DNA of 64,000 nucleotides from Streptomyces bikiniensis (GTDB lineage: Bacteria > Actinomycetota > Actinomycetes > Streptomycetales > Streptomycetaceae), in assembly GCA_000716465.1 (NCBI GenBank), contig JNWL01000039.1:1-64000 (forward strand), read 5' to 3'. Within the stretch, counting starts at the first letter, position 1. Each line of letters opens with the position of its first letter. Of the stretch, positions 59,306 through 64,000 are shown one piece after another. Below the pieces are notes generated by a model. It saw only the letters and a program-made list of their open reading frames with translations, made no database searches and was not told where the DNA came from. Both the position numbers and the translations under genes were made by a program.

Positions 59306-61159
59306 ATGCCCGAGCTGAGGTCCCGCACTGTCACCCACGGCCGCAACATGGCGGGCGCACGCGCCCTTATGCGCGCCTCCGGTGTACCCGGCGCGGACAT
59401 CGGCCGGAAGCCGATCATCGCGGTCGCCAACTCCTTCACGGAGTTCGTCCCCGGCCACACCCACCTCCAGCCGGTCGGCCGGATCGTCTCCGAGGCCATC
59501 ACGGCCGCCGGGGCCATCCCCCGCGAGTTCAACACCATCGCCGTGGACGACGGCATCGCGATGGGCCACGGCGGCATGCTCTACAGCCTGCCCTCCCGCG
59601 ACCTGATCGCGGACAGCGTGGAGTACATGGTCGAGGCGCACTGCGCCGACGCCCTGATCTGCATCTCCAACTGCGACAAGATCACCCCCGGCATGCTGAT
59701 GGCCGCCCTGCGCCTGAACATCCCGACGGTCTTCGTCTCCGGCGGCCCCATGGAGTCCGGCCGCGCCACCCTCGTCGACGGCACGGTCCGCACGCTCGAC
59801 CTGGTCGACGCGATCTCCGACGCCGTGAACCCGAAGATCTCCGACGAGGACATCCTCCGCATCGAGGAGAACGCCTGCCCGACCTGCGGGTCCTGTTCCG
59901 GCATGTTCACCGCCAACTCGATGAACTGCCTCACCGAGGCCATCGGCCTCTCCCTCCCCGGCAACGGCTCGGTCCTCGCCACCCACACCGCCCGCCGCGC
60001 CCTCTACGAGAACGCCGCCCGCACGGTCGTGGACATCACCCGCCGGTACTACGACGAGGACGACGCCTCCGTCCTGCCCCGCTCGATCGCGACCCGCGCC
60101 GCCTTCGAGAACGCCATGGCCCTCGACATCGCCATGGGCGGCTCCACCAACACGATCCTGCACCTGCTCGCCGCCGCCCAGGAGGCCGAGCTGGACTACG
60201 GCCTGACCGACATAGACGAGGTCTCGCGCCGCGTCCCCTGCCTGGCCAAGGTCGCCCCGAACGTCGCCAAGGACCGCACGTACTACATGGAGGACGTGCA
60301 CCGCGCCGGCGGCATCCCCGCCATCCTCGGCGAGCTCTACCGCGCCGGCCTGCTCAACGAGGACGTCCACTCCGTCCACTCCCGCTCCATCAAGGAGTGG
60401 CTGGACGCCTGGGACGTGCGCGGCGGCTCCCCCACCGAGGAGGCCGTCGAGCTGTGGCACGCGGCCCCCGGCTGCGTCCGCTCCGCCACCGCCTTCTCCC
60501 AGTCCGAGCGCTGGGAGGCCCTCGACACGGACGCGGCGAACGGCTGCATCCGCGACGCCGAGCACGCGTACTCCAAGGACGGCGGCCTCGCGGTCCTGCA
60601 CGGCAACCTCGCCGCCGACGGCTGCGTCGTGAAGACGGCCGGCGTCGACGAGTCCATCTGGACCTTCGAGGGCCCGGCGGTCGTCTGCGAGTCGCAGGAG
60701 GAGGCCGTCGAGAAGATCCTCAACAAGCAGGTCAAGGACGGCGACGTGGTGGTCATCCGCTACGAGGGCCCGCGCGGCGGCCCCGGCATGCAGGAGATGC
60801 TCTACCCGACCTCCTTCCTCAAGGGCCGGGGCCTGGGCAAGACCTGCGCCCTGGTCACCGACGGGCGCTTCTCCGGCGGCACCTCGGGCCTCTCCATCGG
60901 CCACGCCTCCCCGGAGGCGGCCTCGGGCGGCACCATCGCCCTGGTCGAGGACGGCGACCGGGTCCGCATCGACATCCCGAACCGCTCGATCGACCTCCTC
61001 GTCGCCGACGACGTCCTCGCCGCCCGCCGCGAGGCCCTCGGCGGGGTGTACGCGCCGAGGAACCGCGAGCGCAAGGTCTCGGCGGCGCTGCGGGCGTACG
61101 CGGCGATGGCGACGAGCGCCGACAAGGGCGCGGTCCGCGACGTGACCAAGCTGGGCTGA
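59306..61159 (+). CDS. ilvD: Dihydroxy-acid dehydratase
   Basis: Fe-S enzyme of valine, leucine and isoleucine synthesis (dihydroxy acids to 2-keto acids). 617 residues. Cluster cysteines lie in [10 protein letters not shown] (C123) and [10 protein letters not shown] (C191, C194, C197); the D-G-R-F-S-G-G motif is at the C-terminal side. The ATG at 59306 has GAGGAG about 10 bases upstream. Followed by a strong terminator. Confidence 0.97.
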   Translation: MPELRSRTVTHGRNMAGARALMRASGVPGADIGRKPIIAVANSFTEFVPGHTHLQPVGRIVSEAITAAGAIPREFNTIAVDDGIAMGHGGMLYSLPSRDLIADSVEYMVEAHCADALICISNCDKITPGMLMAALRLNIPTVFVSGGPMESGRATLVDGTVRTLDLVDAISDAVNPKISDEDILRIEENACPTCGSCSGMFTANSMNCLTEAIGLSLPGNGSVLATHTARRALYENAARTVVDITRRYYDEDDASVLPRSIATRAAFENAMALDIAMGGSTNTILHLLAAAQEAELDYGLTDIDEVSRRVPCLAKVAPNVAKDRTYYMEDVHRAGGIPAILGELYRAGLLNEDVHSVHSRSIKEWLDAWDVRGGSPTEEAVELWHAAPGCVRSATAFSQSERWEALDTDAANGCIRDAEHAYSKDGGLAVLHGNLAADGCVVKTAGVDESIWTFEGPAVVCESQEEAVEKILNKQVKDGDVVVIRYEGPRGGPGMQEMLYPTSFLKGRGLGKTCALVTDGRFSGGTSGLSIGHASPEAASGGTIALVEDGDRVRIDIPNRSIDLLVADDVLAARREALGGVYAPRNRERKVSAALRAYAAMATSADKGAVRDVTKLG

Positions 61160-61169
61160 TCCCGGAGCG

Positions 61170-61219
61170 GTACGGGGAGGGACCCGGAACTTTCCGAAGT
61201 TCCGGGCCCCTCCCCGTAC
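61170..61219. terminator. Bidirectional terminator between ilvD and the kinase
   Basis: 23-bp stem (61170-61192 with 61197-61219) with one A-C mismatch and loop TCCG. It starts 10 bases after the ilvD stop and ends 15 bases before the convergent kinase stop. Confidence 0.85.
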
Positions 61220-61234
61220 GTCCCCGCCGGGGGC

Positions 61235-63370
61235 TCACCAGGCCGCCGGATCGCGCGCGTCCACCGCGAACACGGAGCCGTCCGGCGCCGTCCCGAACAC
61301 CCGGTCCCCGGCGACGACCGGCGCGGGGACGGACGTCGCGTACCCGAGCCTGCCGTCCCGCAGCCGGGGCCGGGTCTGCCCGAGGAGGGCGCCGCGCGCG
61401 GTGTCGACGGCGAGCAGCCGCCCGTCGGACGCGGAGAAGTAGAGCCGGTCGCCGGGGCCGGTGACGGGGACGGACACCGTGCCGGCGGCGGTCTCCAGCT
61501 CCCAGCGGACGCGGCCGCCGGGAGCGGCGGTGTCCAGGGCCGTCAGCCGGCCCGTCGGCGTCAGCAGGTAGATGGTCGCCCCCCGCACGGCGACCCCGGG
61601 CTCGTCGAGCGGGGACGGCAGGGGGACGCGGCGGGTGGACCCCGCGGCGGGGTCGTGGACGACGACGGCGTCGGTGCGCGAGTCGAGGTTCACGGACCGC
61701 AGGAAGAGCGCGCCGTCCGCGCCCGTGCCCACCGGGACGAGGTCCCCGTCCAGGCGCTTCTGCCAGGCGATCTCGCCGCTCCTCGGGCGCAGGGCGCTGA
61801 CGAGGGTGCGGGTCCCGCCGGCCGAGTTCTCGAAGACGGGCAGGAGGCCGGTCTCCGCCGCGTACCGGCCGAGGCGCGGCGCCGCGTGGCCGCGCAGCGC
61901 GTGGTCCCAGCGGGGTCCCCCCGTCGCGCCGTCGACGGCCCTCACCGTGCCCGAGCCGCCGGTGAGGACCGTGTCGCCCGCTCCCCGCACGCCGCCGTGG
62001 CGTTCGGACGTGCCCGTGTCCCAGCCGGGAGCGCCGTCGGTCCCGTACGCCCGCAGGCGGTCGTCGTCGGAGACGACGCCGACCAGGCCCCCGGACAGCG
62101 GCACGGGCGCGGAGTGCTTCTCGCCGGGGGGCGCCGGCCGCGACCAGAGCACGCGGCCGGTCGCGGGGTCGAGCCGCGCGGCGCCGATGCCCCGGCCCGA
62201 GCAGAAGAGCGCGCCGCCGACGTACGCGCAGGCGGGCGCGGCGGGGTCGCCGTCCTTCTGCAGCGGGGTCTGCCATCCGGCGAACGCCCCGGCGGCCCCG
62301 GCCCGGTGCGGCTCCGGCGCGGGAGCGCCCCCGCCGCCGGACGGGACGGCGGCGAAGACCGCGCCGCCCGCAAGGACGAGGAGCGCGGCGGCCGTGACGG
62401 CCCGGCGGGGCGGCCACCGGCGCCGGGGCCGGTCCGCGGTCATGCGTACGGGGGTGTCCGCCTCCCAGGAGGCCGGGGGCCGGGGCTCGGGAGCGGGCGC
62501 GGCGGGGGCCCGCCGCCGCGACGGCACGAACGCCGTCGCCTCGTACGAGGGCGGCAGCAGCGCCGCCATGATCTCGGCCGGGGACGGGCGGTCCGCCGGC
62601 TCCTTGGCGAGGCAGCGCGCGACCAGCGGGGCGAGGTCGTCCGGGACGCCCGTCAGATCGGGCTCGTCGTGCACGACCTGGTACGCGACGACGTACGGGC
62701 TGTCGGAGTCGAACGGGCCGTGCCCGGTCGCGGCGTGCACGAGCACGGACCCGAGGGCGAACACGTCCGCCGCGGGACCGACCTCCCGCGGGCGCTGGAA
62801 CTGCTCGGGCGCCATGAAGGGCGGCGACCCGATCAGCTTCCCCGTCTCCGTGCGCAGGTCGCTGTCCACCGGCCGGGAGATGCCGAAGTCGATGACCTTC
62901 GGCCCGGTGTCCGTGAGCAGCACGTTGCTCGGCTTGAGGTCCCGGTGGACCACACCGGCCCGGTGGATGTCGCGCAGCGCCTCCGCGAGCCCCGCCGTCA
63001 GCCGGCGCAGCCCGGCGGGGGAGAGGGGCCCGTTCCGCTTGACCTGGTCGGCGAGGGTGGGGCCGGGGACGTACAGCGTCGCCATCCAGGGGCGCACGGC
63101 GTCGGGGTCGGCGTCCACGACGGGCGCGGTGAAGGCGCCGCTCACCCGGCGCGCGGCCGCGACCTCCTGGCGGAAGCGGGCCCTGAACTCCGGGTCCTCC
63201 GCGTACTGCCCGTGCACGACCTTGACCGCGAGCCGCAGCCCGGAGGGGGAGGTGGCCAGGTGCACCACTCCCATGCCGCCCGAGCCGAGACTTGCCTGGA
63301 GGCGGTACGCGCCCGCGTACTCGTGTCCTTCTGCTTCCCGGTCGGCACCGGCACCGCGCAACGGCGGCAT
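61235..63370 (-). CDS. Ser/Thr protein kinase with extracytoplasmic PQQ-like beta-propeller
   Basis: 711 residues. Kinase domain 20-285: P-loop G-S-G-G-M-G (29-34), K50, catalytic H-R-D-L-K-P-S-N (142-149), D-F-G (161-163) and M-A-P-E-Q. A Pro-rich linker follows, then a membrane helix (about 350-370), then an outer domain of PQQ/WD-like repeats (W-Q-T-P-L-Q, L-D-P-A-T-G-R-V-L-W, A-V-D-G-A-T-G-G-P-R-W). The propeller may be the sensor. ATG 63370 is used; longer starts look less coding. Confidence 0.93.
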   Translation of the reverse strand: MPPLRGAGADREAEGHEYAGAYRLQASLGSGGMGVVHLATSPSGLRLAVKVVHGQYAEDPEFRARFRQEVAAARRVSGAFTAPVVDADPDAVRPWMATLYVPGPTLADQVKRNGPLSPAGLRRLTAGLAEALRDIHRAGVVHRDLKPSNVLLTDTGPKVIDFGISRPVDSDLRTETGKLIGSPPFMAPEQFQRPREVGPAADVFALGSVLVHAATGHGPFDSDSPYVVAYQVVHDEPDLTGVPDDLAPLVARCLAKEPADRPSPAEIMAALLPPSYEATAFVPSRRRAPAAPAPEPRPPASWEADTPVRMTADRPRRRWPPRRAVTAAALLVLAGGAVFAAVPSGGGGAPAPEPHRAGAAGAFAGWQTPLQKDGDPAAPACAYVGGALFCSGRGIGAARLDPATGRVLWSRPAPPGEKHSAPVPLSGGLVGVVSDDDRLRAYGTDGAPGWDTGTSERHGGVRGAGDTVLTGGSGTVRAVDGATGGPRWDHALRGHAAPRLGRYAAETGLLPVFENSAGGTRTLVSALRPRSGEIAWQKRLDGDLVPVGTGADGALFLRSVNLDSRTDAVVVHDPAAGSTRRVPLPSPLDEPGVAVRGATIYLLTPTGRLTALDTAAPGGRVRWELETAAGTVSVPVTGPGDRLYFSASDGRLLAVDTARGALLGQTRPRLRDGRLGYATSVPAPVVAGDRVFGTAPDGSVFAVDARDPAAW

Positions 63371-63528
63371 CGCCCACCCCCGTGTGGTTCCCCGTCGAGT
63401 CCGCGCGCGTGCGCGACGCACGGAGCCTAGTCCATGGGGCGTGCGATGTCGGAGGGGCTTGCTAGCCTGCGCGTCGCAGAGAGTGAATTCCAGCGGAGCG
63501 GTTCCAGCTCCCGACGGGGGAGGTCTTC

Positions 63529-63852
63529 ATGGCTGTGGAAGAGACGAACACCACCGCGGAACCGGCGGTCGGCACCGGGGCGGAGGGGGCGGTCTCCATG
63601 AGCGTCGTGCGCTATCCGGTCGCACCCGGCCACCGGGTCAACGTGCGTTCCGGCCCGGGGACGAAGTACGGCATCGTGCGCACGCTCCCGCTGGGCGCGA
63701 GCGTGCCGATCTACTGCCAGACCCGGGGCGAATCGGTCTCCGGCCCGTACGGCACGTCGAACATCTGGGACAACATCGCGAGCGACGAGTTCGTCGCGGA
63801 CGCGTACGTGAAGACCGGCAGCGACGGCTACGTGGCCCCCCGCTGCGGCTGA
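63529..63852 (+). CDS. SH3b-like domain protein without a signal peptide
   Basis: 107 residues. An acidic N-terminus (1-25) precedes a bacterial SH3 domain: V-N-V-R-S-G-P-G-T-K-Y-G-I-V-R-T-L-P-L-G-A, ending near Y-V-K-T. Two cysteines (I-Y-C-Q and P-R-C-G). The ATG follows GGGGGAGG. Such domains usually bind cell wall, but no export signal is seen here. Divergent from the kinase gene. Confidence 0.85.
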   Translation: MAVEETNTTAEPAVGTGAEGAVSMSVVRYPVAPGHRVNVRSGPGTKYGIVRTLPLGASVPIYCQTRGESVSGPYGTSNIWDNIASDEFVADAYVKTGSDGYVAPRCG

Positions 63853-63906
63853 CGGCGAGGACCGCCACCGGCCCGCCCGGACGGTCGCCCGGGGATAATC
63901 GACCCC

Positions 63907-64000
63907 GTGAGCGACGACGAGCAGACCCCCCGCACGGCGGACGACGCGGCCGCCGGGAGCGCCGCCGGAAGGACCGGCGGCGCCACCGGTGCCACCCCCG
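63907..64000 (+). CDS. N-terminus of an unidentified gene, cut by the window edge
   Basis: GTG 63907 opens S-D-D-E-Q-T-P-R-T-A-D-D followed by an Ala/Gly/Thr-rich stretch, 31 codons to the window edge with no stop. The composition fits a disordered N-terminal tail of an actinobacterial protein. Nothing can be said about function. Confidence 0.45.
   Translation, partial: MSDDEQTPRTADDAAAGSAAGRTGGATGATP

Overview
The window is a piece of a high-GC actinobacterial chromosome, almost certainly Streptomyces. Third codon positions are nearly all G or C, GTG starts and ATGA/GTGA overlaps are frequent, and several genes are actinobacterial hallmarks (lsr2, the sigE-cseABC cell-envelope stress operon, BACON- and kinase-propeller proteins). 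From memory the gene order resembles the ftsH-to-ilvD region of Streptomyces coelicolor; no alignment was run. Most of the window is conserved core chromosome, with a few accessory or lineage-specific insertions.

Left part (1-16262): on the plus strand, the end of a PBP4-type carboxypeptidase, a zinc metalloprotease, tilS, hpt, ftsH and folE. On the minus strand, a folate operon (folP, an NTF2-like gene, folB, folK, a DUF3180 membrane protein). Then an MprF-like transferase diverges from a membrane-anchored esterase, and an osmoprotectant ABC importer has its ATPase divergent from two permeases and a lipoprotein.

Centre-left (16393-25111): a coiled-coil membrane protein and a GNAT enzyme; an orphan NuoD paralogue behind a MidA/NDUFAF7-like methyltransferase; a NarL-type two-component system; an ArsR/DUF5937 regulator facing a small gene across two matching palindromes; a threonine-aldolase-like lyase. 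Next (25237-31061) is a tightly overlapping cofactor operon: DUF2520 protein, panC, nadB, nadC, coaX. Small genes, a BlaI-type regulator, an acetyltransferase and lsr2 follow.

Centre (34240-43503): clpC behind a ClgR-type box; a NACHT/STAND ATPase that looks accessory; a 572-base gap with phased repeats and hairpins before a secreted M23 endopeptidase; and a TetR regulator with its DHA2 efflux pump and twin operators.

Right part (43575-64000): cseC-cseB-cseA-sigE, mutY, a PAP2 phosphatase with a repetitive tail, a secreted-domain protein, disA (c-di-AMP synthase) and radA separated by a large 34-bp repeat array, a sigma-like/zinc-finger/BACON fusion protein, a Ppx/GppA phosphatase, a sugar-isomerase-like protein, a TetR regulator, ilvD, a Ser/Thr kinase with a propeller domain, an SH3-like protein and the start of one more gene. 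A recurring peculiarity is short tandem repeats that begin at, or include, the stop codons of genes.
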